Made by a program: the position numbers and the translations under genes. The notes beneath the pieces were generated by a model, which was not told the DNA's origin, ran no database searches, and saw only the letters and a list, made by a program, of their open reading frames with translations. Source: Elusimicrobiota bacterium (GTDB taxonomy: Bacteria; Elusimicrobiota; Elusimicrobia; UBA1565; UBA9628). From it: DNA of 32,272 bases. Numbering within the stretch: the stretch's first letter is position 1; every line of letters starts with the position of its first letter. Of this stretch, positions 1 to 8,358 are shown one piece after another. Location: the NCBI GenBank assembly GCA_023249645.1, contig JAHFCF010000025.1:1-32272 (forward strand). The letters run 5' to 3'.

Positions 1-722
1 CGCTGGATCTCGATCTCCAGGCGGCTGGTCTCATCGCGGATGGTCATGGGGGGGACCCGGCTCTCGGCCAGGCGCATCAGGGCGTAGGCGGTGCGGTCGT
101 TGGGGTTGATGGCCAGGGCGCGGCGAGCGTCCTCCAGGGTCTTCAGATATTCCCCCAGGCCCCAAGAGGCCAGGGCCCGGGCCGCGTACGCGTTGCCGTC
201 GTCGGGATCGAGATGCGCGGCCTGGTCCGCGTCCGCGAAGGAAGCCTTGAAATCCTTGAGCCCGTAGTGGGCGTGGGCGCGGTTGATGAGCGCGTCGGTG
301 TCCTGCGGGGCGTAGGAGAGGACTTTGTCGGCGAGCCGACGGCTCTCCTGCCAGCGGTTGGCCCGGTTGTTGAGGTAGGCCGCGCTGTTCTGGATCTGCT
401 TGAGCACCGAGCGCGGGACCGTCTCGGTCGTGAGGAGCTCGGCGGCGGCGGTCAGCTCGGGCAGCCGCTGGGAGACGAGGGCTTCCCGTTTGGAGGCGGG
501 CAGCTCCTGAGCCTTGGAGTCGATGGACTGCATGAGTCCCAAGACCCTCCGCTTGGCCGTGTTCTCCGGCAGGCCCTCCATCAAGGCCTTGAGGGAGCGG
601 ATGGTGGCCTGGGCGTCGGCATTGCGGTCGACCTTGACCGTGTCCGTGGACGCGGCGGCCGCGCTGATCGGAGCGAGGCCGAAGCCCAAGAGAGCGGCGG
701 CGCAGAGGAGGGGAGGGAGCAT
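1..722 (-). CDS. Exported TPR-repeat protein, C-terminus cut off by window edge
   Basis: Reading the minus strand gives an open frame of about 240 residues that runs off position 1. It opens with a hydrophobic signal peptide (MLPPLLCAAALLGFGLAP, then a run of Ala before Ser-Thr-Asp), so the product is exported. There is no lipobox. From about residue 125 the pattern is helical TPR-like: the segments DTDALINRAHAHYGLKDF, GNAYAARALASWGLGEY and DRTAYALMRLAE each follow an N-P-x-D or D-P-D-D turn. TPRs mediate protein-protein contacts; no enzymatic motif is visible. The start could be ATG 731 or ATG 722. I prefer 722 because the predicted transcription start falls near 729. The gene is divergent from the NYN gene at 795. 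Its partner and role are unknown. Confidence 0.75.
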   Translation of the reverse strand, partial: MLPPLLCAAALLGFGLAPISAAAASTDTVKVDRNADAQATIRSLKALMEGLPENTAKRRVLGLMQSIDSKAQELPASKREALVSQRLPELTAAAELLTTETVPRSVLKQIQNSAAYLNNRANRWQESRRLADKVLSYAPQDTDALINRAHAHYGLKDFKASFADADQAAHLDPDDGNAYAARALASWGLGEYLKTLEDARRALAINPNDRTAYALMRLAESRVPPMTIRDETSRLEIEIQ

Positions 723-735
723 GGGATCCATGAAA

Positions 736-764
736 AGTTTAAAAGGCGGACAGCGGACTGTCAA
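736..764 (-). promoter_or_regulatory. Sigma70-type promoter of the TPR gene
   Basis: On the minus strand a perfect -35 TTGACA (759-764) is followed by a 17-bp spacer and -10 TAAACT (736-741, 4/6). The predicted transcription start is near 729, leaving about 7 nt before ATG 722. The transcript would therefore be nearly leaderless. Confidence 0.65.
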
Positions 765-776
765 GGGCCTAGGGAG
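762..776. promoter_or_regulatory. CTAG-rich element D in a divergent intergenic region
   Basis: The 15 bases AAGGGCCTAGGGAG and neighbours lie between the two divergent promoters. They resemble the core AAAGGGCCTAGAGGA of the element at 8401-8415. This is the shortest and weakest of four related sequences in the window, the others being near 8359-8448, 20911-20955 and 30624-30678. It overlaps the -35 box of the TPR promoter, so a bound protein could block or recruit polymerase. The function is inferred from position only. Confidence 0.35.
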
Positions 777-781
777 TATTG

Positions 782-787
782 TAGACT
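782..787 (+). promoter_or_regulatory. Putative -10 box of the NYN gene
   Basis: TAGACT (4/6 match to TATAAT) ends exactly 7 nt before GTG 795, the spacing expected for a leaderless message. No good -35 is visible. The same spacing recurs upstream of other genes in this window, which is why it is listed. Confidence 0.35.
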
Positions 788-794
788 GGTCTCG

Positions 795-1223
795 GTGCGG
801 CTCTATTGCGTGGATGGGACCAATCTGGTCAGGGTTCTCTGGGGCTATGCGCCGGGATTCGATGAACAGGAAGAAAGCGACTCAGCGACGCTCGTCGAAT
901 CATTCGCAGAGCTCTGCCGCCGCCAGCCGGACCGCGTCGAAGTCGAGGTTTTTTTCGACGGCCCAAGCCGGCCCTGGCCGCGTCCGATCCGGCTCCCGTC
1001 CAATCTGCGGGTCAGCTTCTCCTGGGATGTCTCGAGCGACGAACTCATCCTGGACCGCGTGCGGGCGCGCGCCTTCGGCGCCGAGGGGGGCGTGAGCGTG
1101 GTGACCGGAGACGGGGAATTGGGCCGCCGGGCGAAGGAAGAGGGCGGGCAATGGCTCTCGATCCATCGCGCGGCATCCTTGGACGTCCTCCTCGCGAGCA
1201 TTGAAAAGAGATTTGCCCGATGA
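795..1223 (+). CDS. NYN-domain (PIN-like) protein, putative RNase
   Basis: This 142-residue protein starts RLYCVDGTNLVRVLWGY and contains EVEVFFDGPSRPWP, then SSDELILDRVRA, then VSVVTGDGELGRRAKEEG. The Asp in VDGTN, the Asp in FFDG, the Asp in SSDE and the TGDGEL segment match the acidic metal-binding positions of NYN/YacP-type PIN-fold nucleases. These proteins usually act on structured RNA. The open frame extends far upstream, but the homologous domain begins at residue 2 from GTG 795, and a -10-like box lies 7 nt before it, so I use that start. The stop overlaps the next gene's ATG by 4 nt (ATGA), indicating co-translation with the flavoprotein. The substrate is unknown. Confidence 0.7.
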   Translation: MRLYCVDGTNLVRVLWGYAPGFDEQEESDSATLVESFAELCRRQPDRVEVEVFFDGPSRPWPRPIRLPSNLRVSFSWDVSSDELILDRVRARAFGAEGGVSVVTGDGELGRRAKEEGGQWLSIHRAASLDVLLASIEKRFAR

Positions 1224-2347
1224 AGAACAGCGTCATCGTCGTGGGCGGGGGCGTGATGGGGGCCAGCGCCGCCTATTGGCTCTCCACGCTGGGCCGACAG
1301 GTGACCCTGCTCGACCAGAACGAGGTCCCCAACAGGCACGGCGCCTCGGGCGACCAATTGAGAGCCCTGCGCCTGGCCTACGGCAAGGATGTCTTCTATG
1401 CGGACATGGCGGCCAAGAGCCTGCCGTTGTGGCTGGATTTTTGCCGCCAAAGCGCGGACCCCTTCCTGCTCCAGAATGGATTCATGGACTTGGCCGTCCA
1501 AGAGCACGGCTATGAGGAGCACTGCTTGAAGGCCCTGCGGGAGCTCAAGAGTCCCTGCGTCGTGCTGGGCAAAGACGAGCTGCGCCGCCATTATCCGATG
1601 ATCAACACGCGCGCCGTCAGGTACGGCCTTCTTCATAAGGCCGGGGGCATGATCTGGGCCATGCGCGCGCTCAGCGCGGTCTTGAACCTCGCGCAACGCC
1701 GCGGCGTCAAGGTCAAGGCGCGCGCGAAGATCGTCGCCGTCCAGCGGTCCGGAGGGGAGATCAAAGGCCTGAAGGACTCGACGGGCAAGACCTGGAGCGC
1801 GGAGCACTATTTGTTCGCGCCCGGCGCCTGGGTTCAGGAGATCTTCCGCGGCTGGCGCATCCCGGTCGAGGCCATCCGCCGCCGCCAGCTGTATCTGTGC
1901 CCGCCAATCAACCGCGGCCGCTATCGTCCGGAGCATTTCCCGCCGTTTTCGATCGCCAGCCAGGGCTTCTGCGGATATCCTCTGCACATCCACGGCTTCA
2001 TGAAGATCGCAGAAAGCCGCCGCGGGACTGTCGTCAAGGTCCCCGGCAACGCCGGCGAAGAGGCCGAGCCGGCATTCGAGAAGAAGTGCCGGGCATTCCT
2101 CAAGAAGTTCCTTCCGGAGCTGGCTGATTTCAATGAATTCGAAGGGCATGTCGCCTATTACAGCGCCACGAAGGACGGCGACTTCATCATCGACCGCTTG
2201 CCCGGCGCGGCCAATGGATTCTTGATGGCGGGTTTCGGCGACCAGGGCTTCACCTTCGCGCCTCTCCTGGGGCGGGCCGCGGCCCAGGTCCTGGTCGGCG
2301 GGAAATCGGACATCAATCTCCACCGTTTCCGGCTGGCCAGATTCTGA
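1220..2347 (+). CDS. FAD-dependent amine/amino-acid oxidase, sarcosine-oxidase-like
   Basis: This 375-residue DAO-family flavoprotein begins with the Rossmann motif VVGGGVMGASAAYWL (about residues 7-21) followed by an acidic beta-2 end (TLLDQ). The segment GASGDQLRALRLAYGKD corresponds to the SSHGDTRIIRHAYG region of monomeric sarcosine and N-methyltryptophan oxidases, and FGDQGFTFAPLLGR to their C-terminal FAD-binding stretch. In those enzymes a Cys just before the YT-TPDEHFIID region binds FAD covalently. Here the aligned stretch is AYYSATKDGDFIID, with Ala in place of that Cys, so FAD is probably non-covalent. The expected reaction is oxidation of a secondary amine or amino acid; the substrate is not predictable. 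It overlaps the NYN gene by 4 nt and converges on the antitoxin gene with a 9-nt gap and no visible terminator. Confidence 0.8.
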   Translation: MKNSVIVVGGGVMGASAAYWLSTLGRQVTLLDQNEVPNRHGASGDQLRALRLAYGKDVFYADMAAKSLPLWLDFCRQSADPFLLQNGFMDLAVQEHGYEEHCLKALRELKSPCVVLGKDELRRHYPMINTRAVRYGLLHKAGGMIWAMRALSAVLNLAQRRGVKVKARAKIVAVQRSGGEIKGLKDSTGKTWSAEHYLFAPGAWVQEIFRGWRIPVEAIRRRQLYLCPPINRGRYRPEHFPPFSIASQGFCGYPLHIHGFMKIAESRRGTVVKVPGNAGEEAEPAFEKKCRAFLKKFLPELADFNEFEGHVAYYSATKDGDFIIDRLPGAANGFLMAGFGDQGFTFAPLLGRAAAQVLVGGKSDINLHRFRLARF

Positions 2348-2356
2348 TCGACTGCC

Positions 2357-2617
2357 TTATTCTGGTCTTTCCCGCACGAGGCGTTCAGTGATCCACATGC
2401 GCATCAGGGTGGAATAATTCAAGCCTTTGTGGACGGCGATATGTTTGATGGCGTTGACCGTTTCTTCCTCCAGGCGCAAAGCCACTAAACGCCGGGGTTT
2501 GGAGAAAGAGAGAGCTACGGGCTTGATTGGGCCTTCGGCGTGGAGAGATGAGTGCCTATCATAATATTCTCGCAAGGATTTGTCCTGGATTTCGATTTTC
2601 TTTTTAGTTTTTGCCAT
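2357..2617 (-). CDS. CopG/BrnA-type antitoxin
   Basis: This is an 86-residue basic protein. The first 45 residues are flexible and include EYYDRHSSLHAEGP. They are followed by RRLVALRLEEETVNAIKHIA and KGLNYSTLMRMWITERL, the strand-helix-helix of a ribbon-helix-helix DNA-binding domain. This layout matches the CopG-like antitoxin family that commonly partners BrnT-type toxins. It lies 10 nt downstream of the toxin gene, in the toxin-first order typical of BrnT modules, with a weak ribosome site (AAAGG). Its expected roles are to neutralise the toxin and to repress the promoter at 2919-2947. Confidence 0.75.
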   Translation of the reverse strand: MAKTKKKIEIQDKSLREYYDRHSSLHAEGPIKPVALSFSKPRRLVALRLEEETVNAIKHIAVHKGLNYSTLMRMWITERLVRERPE

Positions 2618-2627
2618 GGGGTTACCT

Positions 2628-2906
2628 TTAATGGGCCGTATGCCTGTGATAACGTTGTCGTTCTGCGTCGCTCATGTCGCGAGCCGTGATGACGCGGGCG
2701 CAACCTTTGCCTAGAATGCGTGTGGCAATCATGAGATACCGCCCCGCGTCCGTTTGGCCGAAAACCTCAAAGATTCCTGGGGCTCTGCCCCGGATGGCCA
2801 ATCTGTGATTGTAGGCTGCTTCGTCCACTTCCCGCACCGAGACCCGATGTCTTGACCAGATGTGAAGTTCAGTCTCCTCATCGCAAGTGAGGTGGCGTAT
2901 TTGCAT
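2628..2906 (-). CDS. brnT: BrnT-family toxin (putative ribonuclease)
   Basis: From ATG 2906 the product is 92 residues. LHIWSRHRVSVREVDEAAY matches the KHGVSFEEA region of BrnT, GQTDAGRYLMIATRI matches the central strands, and ARVITARDMSDAERQRYHRH is close to the diagnostic RIISAR...ER..Y signature. BrnT proteins are small RelE-like RNases that inhibit translation. Longer in-frame starts exist up to 2969, but the promoter at 2919-2947 places the transcription start near 2912, so those codons are not transcribed. ATG 2906 would be essentially leaderless. The gene reads away from malic enzyme across a 118-bp divergent region. Confidence 0.75.
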   Translation of the reverse strand: MQIRHLTCDEETELHIWSRHRVSVREVDEAAYNHRLAIRGRAPGIFEVFGQTDAGRYLMIATRILGKGCARVITARDMSDAERQRYHRHTAH

Positions 2907-2918
2907 TGGACCGTCCAT

Positions 2919-2947
2919 ATTATACATCGTTATACACTGTATATCAA
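2919..2947 (-). promoter_or_regulatory. brnT promoter with palindromic operator
   Basis: On the minus strand TTGATA (2942-2947), a 17-bp spacer and a perfect TATAAT (2919-2924) form a strong sigma70-type promoter. The 11-bp palindrome ATACAGTGTAT lies inside the -35/-10 spacer. It is a plausible operator for the ribbon-helix-helix antitoxin, which would make the module autoregulated. Confidence 0.7.
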
Positions 2948-2979
2948 CCATGTCGCGTACGAGAACCATAAATATTTCT

Positions 2980-3017
2980 TATAATGGCAGGGTCCTCATA
3001 ACCGATATTATAAGGAG
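2980..3017 (+). promoter_or_regulatory. -10 box and ribosome site of malic enzyme
   Basis: A perfect TATAAT (2980-2985) lies 39 nt before ATG 3025, and a strong AAGGAG (3012-3017) lies 7 nt before it. No convincing -35 is present at 16-18 bp. Unlike several promoters in this window, this one makes a conventional leader with a Shine-Dalgarno sequence. Confidence 0.5.
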
Positions 3018-3024
3018 ACCCGAT

Positions 3025-4374
3025 ATGCCGACAACCGCCAAAAAACTCACCAAGGAAGAACTCCTGGCCAAGGCCTACAAGCCGGCGCAGGATGCCATGA
3101 AGCTGCACCCATTCTATAAGGGGAAGATCGAGGTCTCCCCCAAGTGCTGCGTGCGCGATTTCGACGATTTCGCCATCTGGTACACGCCCGGCGTGGCCGA
3201 TGTCTGCAAGGACATCTACAAGAATCCGGCCCAGGTCTTCGCGCACACCAACAAGGCCAACATGGTGGCCGTGGTCTCCGACGGCACGCGCGTGCTGGGT
3301 CTGGGGGATATCGGGCCGGAGGCGGCCATCCCGGTCATGGAAGGAAAAGGCCTGCTTTTCAAATATCTGGGAGGCGTGGACGCCTTCCCCATCTGCCTCT
3401 CCACCAAGGATCCCGACGAGATCATCAAGACCGTCGAATATCTCCAGCCCTGCTTCGGAGGGATCAACCTCGAGGACATCTCCCAGCCCAAGTGCTTCTA
3501 TATCTTGGACGAGCTGCGCAAGCGCTGCCACATCCCGGTCTGGCATGACGATCAGCAGGGCACGGCCACCGTGTGTCTGGCGGGTCTGATCAACGCCTTG
3601 AAGGTCGTGGGCAAGCGCATCCAGGACGTCAAGATCGTGCTCAATGGAGCGGGCGCGGCCAACATCCGCATCGGCACGGTCTATATGTCCGCCGGGGCCA
3701 GGCCGGGCAACCTCATCTACGTGGATTCCAAAGGAACGCTGCATAAGGGGCGCGCCGACCTCAAGGATCATCGCGAGAAGTGGCATATGTGCCAGATCAC
3801 CAACAAGGACCAGGTGATCGGCGGCGCGGCCGAGGCTCTGCGCGGGGCGGACGTGCTTTCCGCGGCCTCCAAGCCGGGGCCGGACACCATCAAGAAGGAG
3901 TGGGTCGGCGAGATGGCCAAGGATTCCATCGTGTTTTGTACCGCGAATCCGATACCCGAGATGTGGCCGTGGGATGCCAAGGAGATGGGAGTTCGCGTGA
4001 TGGGCACGGGCCGCTCGGACTTCGACAACCAGGTCAACAACTCCCTGGGATTCCCCGGGATCTTCCGCGGCACCCTGGACGTGCAAGCCAAGACCATCAC
4101 GGATGAGATGTGCATCGCGGCCGCCACCGAACTCGCCAAGTGCGCCGAGGATAAAGGACTCTCCGAGAACTACATCATCCCCAAGATGGACGAGCCCGAC
4201 ATCTTCGCGCGCGAGGCCGTGGCCGTGGGCATGAAGGCCATCGAGCAGGGCATCGCGCAGCGCGTGCTCTCGCGCGACCAGCTCTTCAAGGTGGCGTCCG
4301 AGGCCATCGCCCGGGCGCGCAAGGAAACGGAGCTCAAGATGAAGTCCGGCATCATCGCGCGCGCGCCTAAATAA
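3025..4374 (+). CDS. Malic enzyme (oxaloacetate-decarboxylating malate dehydrogenase)
   Basis: This 449-residue enzyme makes pyruvate, CO2 and NAD(P)H from malate. [13 protein letters not shown] (about 52-64) carries the catalytic Tyr, [19 protein letters not shown] (107-125) the catalytic Lys, [12 protein letters not shown] (147-158) and WHDDQQGTA (173-181) the acidic metal ligands. [13 protein letters not shown] (205-217) is the dinucleotide loop. [12 protein letters not shown] and [12 protein letters not shown] complete the family signature. The length equals the short bacterial form without a phosphotransacetylase domain, so the acetyl-CoA-regulated MaeB fusion is excluded. ATG 3025 follows AAGGAG; an in-frame extension upstream runs through the promoter and is rejected. 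One nucleotide separates it from the transhydrogenase gene. Cofactor preference cannot be read safely. Confidence 0.92.
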   Translation: MPTTAKKLTKEELLAKAYKPAQDAMKLHPFYKGKIEVSPKCCVRDFDDFAIWYTPGVADVCKDIYKNPAQVFAHTNKANMVAVVSDGTRVLGLGDIGPEAAIPVMEGKGLLFKYLGGVDAFPICLSTKDPDEIIKTVEYLQPCFGGINLEDISQPKCFYILDELRKRCHIPVWHDDQQGTATVCLAGLINALKVVGKRIQDVKIVLNGAGAANIRIGTVYMSAGARPGNLIYVDSKGTLHKGRADLKDHREKWHMCQITNKDQVIGGAAEALRGADVLSAASKPGPDTIKKEWVGEMAKDSIVFCTANPIPEMWPWDAKEMGVRVMGTGRSDFDNQVNNSLGFPGIFRGTLDVQAKTITDEMCIAAATELAKCAEDKGLSENYIIPKMDEPDIFAREAVAVGMKAIEQGIAQRVLSRDQLFKVASEAIARARKETELKMKSGIIARAPK

Positions 4375-4375
4375 G

Positions 4376-5764
4376 ATGGATTTCGACGTCCTCGTCATCG
4401 GCAGCGGTCCGGGGGGGGAAGGCGCCGCCATGCAGGCGGTCAAGGCCGGCCGGCGCGTGGCCGTCGTGGAGAAGTACCATGAGGTGGGCGGCGGCTGCCT
4501 GCATTGGTCCACGATCCCGTCCAAATCCCTGCGCCACACCATCTCGCACCTGGCCGACTTCCGCACCCATCCCGTCACCGCCTCCCTGGCGCAGAATCTG
4601 CACATTGATTTTCCGATCCTCGTGCGGCACGCCGAGGCCGTTATCCTCCAGCAGGCCGCCATGCGCCGGGGCTTCTACGACCGCAACGGCGTGCGTCTGC
4701 TGCAAGGGACGGCATCCTTCGTGGAGGCGCACACGGTCGCGGTCACGGACCGCTCGGGACAGGCCGAGCGCTTCACCGCGGACCACATCATCTTGGCCGT
4801 GGGCTCGCGGCCCTACCGGCCGCCGGAGGTCGACTTCACCCATCCCCGGGTCCTCGACAGCGACACGCTGCTGGGTTTGAAGAGCACGCCGGCCTCCATC
4901 ACCGTCTACGGGGCCGGGGTGGTGGGCTGCGAGTATGCCTCCATGTTCTGCAACCTGGGCCTGAAGGTCAACCTGGTCAACACCCGCGATAAGCTCCTGA
5001 GCTTTCTCGACGATGAGATCATCGACGCCATCAAGTACCACCTGCGCGACCAGGGCGCGCTGATGCACCACAACGAGGAGTGCGAGCGCGTCGAGACCCG
5101 CGGCGACTGCGTGGTCCTGCATATGAGATCAGGACGCAAGCTCAAGAGCGACGTCCTGCTGTGGGCCAATGGACGCACCGGGAACACGGACGGCTTGTGC
5201 CTGGAGCGCGCGGGCCTTCAAGCCGACAGCCGCGGCAGCCTCGCGGTCAATGAGTTCTATCAGACGAAGGCGGCGCACATCTACGCGGTCGGCGACGTGT
5301 CCGGGCCGCCGGCCTTGGCCAGCGCCGCCTACGACCAGGGCCGCCTGGCGGCGACCCACCTCCTGAAGGGCGCCAGCGACGAGCGCCTGGCCCGCTTCAT
5401 TCCGACGGGCATCTACACCTCCCCGGAGATCAGCTCGCTGGGCCGCACGGAGCGCGAGCTCATCGCGGCCAAGGTCCCCTACGAGGTGGGGCGTTCCCTC
5501 TTCCGCAACCTGGCCCGCGCCCAGATCAGCGGCCACTCCGTGGGCATGCTCAAGCTGCTCTTCCACCGGGAGACCTTCGAGATCCTGGGCATCCACTGCT
5601 TCGGAGGGCAGGCGGCTGAGATCATCCACATCGGCCAGATCGTGATGACGCAAAAGGGTCAGGGCAACGACCTGCGCTACTTCGTCAACACGACCTTCAA
5701 TTACCCCACCATGGCCGAGGCCTATCGGGTGGCGGCCCTGAACGGTCTGAACCGGCTCGTCTGA
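4376..5764 (+). CDS. sthA: Soluble pyridine nucleotide transhydrogenase (SthA-like flavoprotein)
   Basis: This 462-residue flavoprotein of the disulfide reductase fold is close to the length of E. coli SthA. The N-terminal FAD motif is [15 protein letters not shown]. In [17 protein letters not shown] (38-54) the first Cys is kept (C41) but the second redox Cys is Thr (T46), which is the hallmark separating SthA from lipoamide dehydrogenase. The NAD loop [15 protein letters not shown] (about 175) and the FAD-ribityl motif [10 protein letters not shown] follow. The C-terminal interface domain ends LNGLNRLV. SthA-type enzymes exchange hydride between NADPH and NADH in the cytosol. Its position 1 nt after malic enzyme suggests the operon balances NADPH against NADH. 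Confidence 0.88.
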   Translation: MDFDVLVIGSGPGGEGAAMQAVKAGRRVAVVEKYHEVGGGCLHWSTIPSKSLRHTISHLADFRTHPVTASLAQNLHIDFPILVRHAEAVILQQAAMRRGFYDRNGVRLLQGTASFVEAHTVAVTDRSGQAERFTADHIILAVGSRPYRPPEVDFTHPRVLDSDTLLGLKSTPASITVYGAGVVGCEYASMFCNLGLKVNLVNTRDKLLSFLDDEIIDAIKYHLRDQGALMHHNEECERVETRGDCVVLHMRSGRKLKSDVLLWANGRTGNTDGLCLERAGLQADSRGSLAVNEFYQTKAAHIYAVGDVSGPPALASAAYDQGRLAATHLLKGASDERLARFIPTGIYTSPEISSLGRTERELIAAKVPYEVGRSLFRNLARAQISGHSVGMLKLLFHRETFEILGIHCFGGQAAEIIHIGQIVMTQKGQGNDLRYFVNTTFNYPTMAEAYRVAALNGLNRLV

Positions 5765-5766
5765 CC

Positions 5767-7725
5767 ATGCCCTCCGTCCGCGGGGTCGTGGAAAAATGGG
5801 GGCCCCTGCTGGCCGGCCTCCTGATCCTGATCTATGGCGCTGGCTGGGCGTTCGAAGTCATCGGCTTGATCTCCTCGCCCTACCCCCTCGAATATCGCGA
5901 CCTAGCGACGGTCCAACTGACGGATCTTTTCGCCAAAGGATTGAATCCTTATTCGCCGGCCAATAGCCCGCCCTTTTTCTATGACTACGGCTTTTTGTTT
6001 TCTTTGATCGCGTCCATCCCCGCACGTCTGTGTCGTTGCGATTTGTTCCTCTTGCATAAAGTGCTGATCGTCTTGTGCATCTTCGGCGCCGCGTTCTTGG
6101 TATCCCTGGAAGTCAAGAAGTATACGAAATCCAACCTTCTCCAGGTCCTCGGCTTTGCGCTGATGCTGGCCTCCAGCTGGAACACAGCGGCTTTTATCAT
6201 CAGGCCGGATTCGTTGGGGCTGCTCCTGGTGGTCGCAATCGCTTTTATTCTGAGCAGAAGCGGATCTCTTCTTTCCGCCATGGTTTTATCGATCCTGACA
6301 GTGGCAGCTTTTTTTACCAAGCAGTATTTCCTTTATATCGCCTTCCCTGTTTTTCTCTATGAATACACCCGGGACAGGAAGAGGGCTTGGGTGTATGGCC
6401 TGGGCACTGTTCTTATCGGCGGCGGGGCATTCTGCCTGGTCCAGAGGATTTTCCCCTCGTTTTTTTATGAGGGGCTGATCGCCCAAGCCAACTCCAGCGG
6501 AACCCGAGGCTCTTGGAGTTATTGCGCCGAGCAAAGCATCCGGTTCGTGGAATACTACTGGCCGCTGCTGGTCTTGATGGGATATTCCCTCAGCCGTTCG
6601 ATCAAGCGGCAGATCACTGGCGAGCAGGGTGGCGGGAGGGAGGGCGAATCTCTCTCTGGTTATGGCTTTATCTTTGGCGCTGCGGTCATCTGCCTTTTGT
6701 ATATGGGCCGCAATCGCGGAGCCTGGCTCTCCTACTACTACCAACTGGCTCTGCCGTCGATGATCGTCCTGGGACTGAGCGCTGTTCCGAATTGCGGTCG
6801 CCGAATGGCGCAAATGGCCTGGGTCCTTGTTATTATTGGGGTCTCGCTTTTCCATGGCCATGCCGTGCCATTCCGTCCGCTCCTGACGACGGAGGAGCGG
6901 GCTTCCTGGGCGCAGGCGCAGGCGATCTTGGATGGGCACGGATCAGGGAAAATGCTGCTGTCCCCCGTGTTCGCGGACTACATCGGAAAAAACAACATAG
7001 ACATCGTGGACAACGGCCACACCGGCTATTATCAGTTCCTTGGACTGACGAAGGAGCCATTGTCCTCGCGGCTCCTGAAGTGGTTTTCGCCGGAGGACCG
7101 GGGGTTCCTTGGGAGGTTCCGTGGCTGGGAGGCGGGATTGTCCCGGGCAGTGCAAGAGAGGAAGTTCTCGATCATCGCCGTGGCCAGGAAAGAGCATCCT
7201 TTGGTGTCCCAGCAGGATCTGGAGACTTATTACCTGAAAATCAATGAGGTCAATCTGAGGATAGGCCAGCAGCTGTGGCCGATGGAATTTTGGGTCCCCA
7301 ACATCGATCCTCGCACGGGCAAGAGGGTGACAGCAGGAGCGGAGGAGCCGTATAAGTGGGATACCTCCGAGTGCCGGAGCAAGGACGTGCGCCTGAGCGC
7401 GGCGCTATTGGGCGCGGCAACGGAGACGGACTACCGAGGCCTTCTCCAGGAGATCGCGGGGAAATGCCAGCCGCCCCATCTGCCTCCCATCGATTTTTCC
7501 CAGCAGACGCTGGCAGGGCTGGTATTCCGGGAGGATGACGGGTGCTACCCGTTGACGGTCACGATCCAAGTGCAGCGGGATGATCAGGCGAAAACCATCC
7601 TTTACACGGAGGGGGTTCGCGGCGCCAAGGCCTGCGAGAGCAGCGTCGGCTACACGATGATTCTGTGGACGCTCATCCCCAAGCAGCCGGGGTATGCGGC
7701 TGCATTTCAACCAGAATCGCGCTGA
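5767..7725 (+). CDS. Polytopic membrane protein, GT-C/GT39-like glycosyltransferase candidate
   Basis: This 652-residue protein begins with a TM helix (PLLAGLLILIYGAGWAFEVI) and has roughly 9-10 hydrophobic segments in the first 370 residues, then a soluble domain of about 280. After the first helix, PLEYRDLATVQLTDLFAKGL, NPYS and PPFFYDYGFLFSLI resemble the first extracytoplasmic loop of GT-C transferases, with acidic residues near the membrane. The motif FFTKQYFLY also occurs in such proteins. These enzymes move sugars from lipid carriers onto lipids, polymers or proteins. The soluble tail contains no motif I recognise. It starts 2 nt after sthA stops, so it is probably co-transcribed, with no obvious functional link. 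Base composition is less GC-rich than sthA in the TM part. Confidence 0.6.
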   Translation: MPSVRGVVEKWGPLLAGLLILIYGAGWAFEVIGLISSPYPLEYRDLATVQLTDLFAKGLNPYSPANSPPFFYDYGFLFSLIASIPARLCRCDLFLLHKVLIVLCIFGAAFLVSLEVKKYTKSNLLQVLGFALMLASSWNTAAFIIRPDSLGLLLVVAIAFILSRSGSLLSAMVLSILTVAAFFTKQYFLYIAFPVFLYEYTRDRKRAWVYGLGTVLIGGGAFCLVQRIFPSFFYEGLIAQANSSGTRGSWSYCAEQSIRFVEYYWPLLVLMGYSLSRSIKRQITGEQGGGREGESLSGYGFIFGAAVICLLYMGRNRGAWLSYYYQLALPSMIVLGLSAVPNCGRRMAQMAWVLVIIGVSLFHGHAVPFRPLLTTEERASWAQAQAILDGHGSGKMLLSPVFADYIGKNNIDIVDNGHTGYYQFLGLTKEPLSSRLLKWFSPEDRGFLGRFRGWEAGLSRAVQERKFSIIAVARKEHPLVSQQDLETYYLKINEVNLRIGQQLWPMEFWVPNIDPRTGKRVTAGAEEPYKWDTSECRSKDVRLSAALLGAATETDYRGLLQEIAGKCQPPHLPPIDFSQQTLAGLVFREDDGCYPLTVTIQVQRDDQAKTILYTEGVRGAKACESSVGYTMILWTLIPKQPGYAAAFQPESR

Positions 7726-7733
7726 GAGACGGG

Positions 7734-8315
7734 CTACTTGCGGAGGTCGATGAAATCCACGCCCTCCTGGAGGGCGAACGTCCGGAGCATCAAGCCGTCG
7801 CCCTGGACGAGGAGATAGTTCTGTTCGATGAGTTCGCTTAAGACCGCGAGATGGGCTTTCGCCCGCGTGACCGGGGAGTAAGGGTCCGATAATTCATTCA
7901 TCATACCCGGGATGTCTGGATTGTCACTGCCCGAAGCTACCGCCACGTTGGCGACGATCTTGGGCGCCAACGCCGCCTCTTTTTTTGCCAGTTCTTGTGC
8001 TTGTCTCAGGACCTTCTGCGCCTCGAGGTATTGAAAAACCAATTCAGCGTTTTTCGTCAACGATTGCACATAGACGCTGAGAGTGTCGTTGCTGTCCGGC
8101 GTCATTTTCCTGGCCAGCGGGCGCAGGGGGAACTTCTCCACCTCGGGACCAGAGAGGAGATGCTTCGTTCCCACCGCAGCTGTTACCTGGAGATCCATGG
8201 TCCGCAGGGCATCAGCCATATGGAGCGAGGCGCCGGCCATGGCGCGGGTCGGGATCAAGCCGCCGACCAGCACCATCGATAGCAGCGCTGTTCCTGCGAT
8301 CTTTCCATTCATCAT
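7734..8315 (-). CDS. Exported protein of unknown function
   Basis: From ATG 8315 the product is 193 residues. A strong AAGGAG (8326-8331) lies 10 nt upstream, which rules out the longer in-frame start at 8402. A clear signal peptide (MMNGKIAGTALLSMVLVGG, cleavage after AMA about residue 26) is followed by a mostly helical, Ala/Leu/Glu-rich body including KVLRQAQELAKKEAALAPKI. I recognise no family or catalytic motif. The gene ends 8 nt from the convergent membrane gene and is divergent from another exported protein at 8521. The 205 bp between them contain the hairpin element at 8359-8448. Confidence 0.65.
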   Translation of the reverse strand: MMNGKIAGTALLSMVLVGGLIPTRAMAGASLHMADALRTMDLQVTAAVGTKHLLSGPEVEKFPLRPLARKMTPDSNDTLSVYVQSLTKNAELVFQYLEAQKVLRQAQELAKKEAALAPKIVANVAVASGSDNPDIPGMMNELSDPYSPVTRAKAHLAVLSELIEQNYLLVQGDGLMLRTFALQEGVDFIDLRK

Positions 8316-8358
8316 AAAGGGTCTTCTCCTTGCTGCGTCTCTGATTTTATCAAGACTC

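Noticed and set aside
845-2323. A 492-codon minus-strand frame opposite the NYN and flavoprotein genes
   Set aside because: It lies opposite two genes with clear motifs, has no recognisable domain, and is typical of antisense frames in GC-rich DNA.
2944-4662. A 572-codon minus-strand frame across malic enzyme
   Set aside because: It is a shadow of malic enzyme and the start of sthA, with no ribosome site or known motif.
4376-5764. Dihydrolipoamide dehydrogenase or mercuric reductase as the identity of the flavoprotein
   Set aside because: The second redox cysteine is Thr ([13 protein letters not shown]), the SthA pattern, and no 2-oxoacid dehydrogenase genes are nearby.
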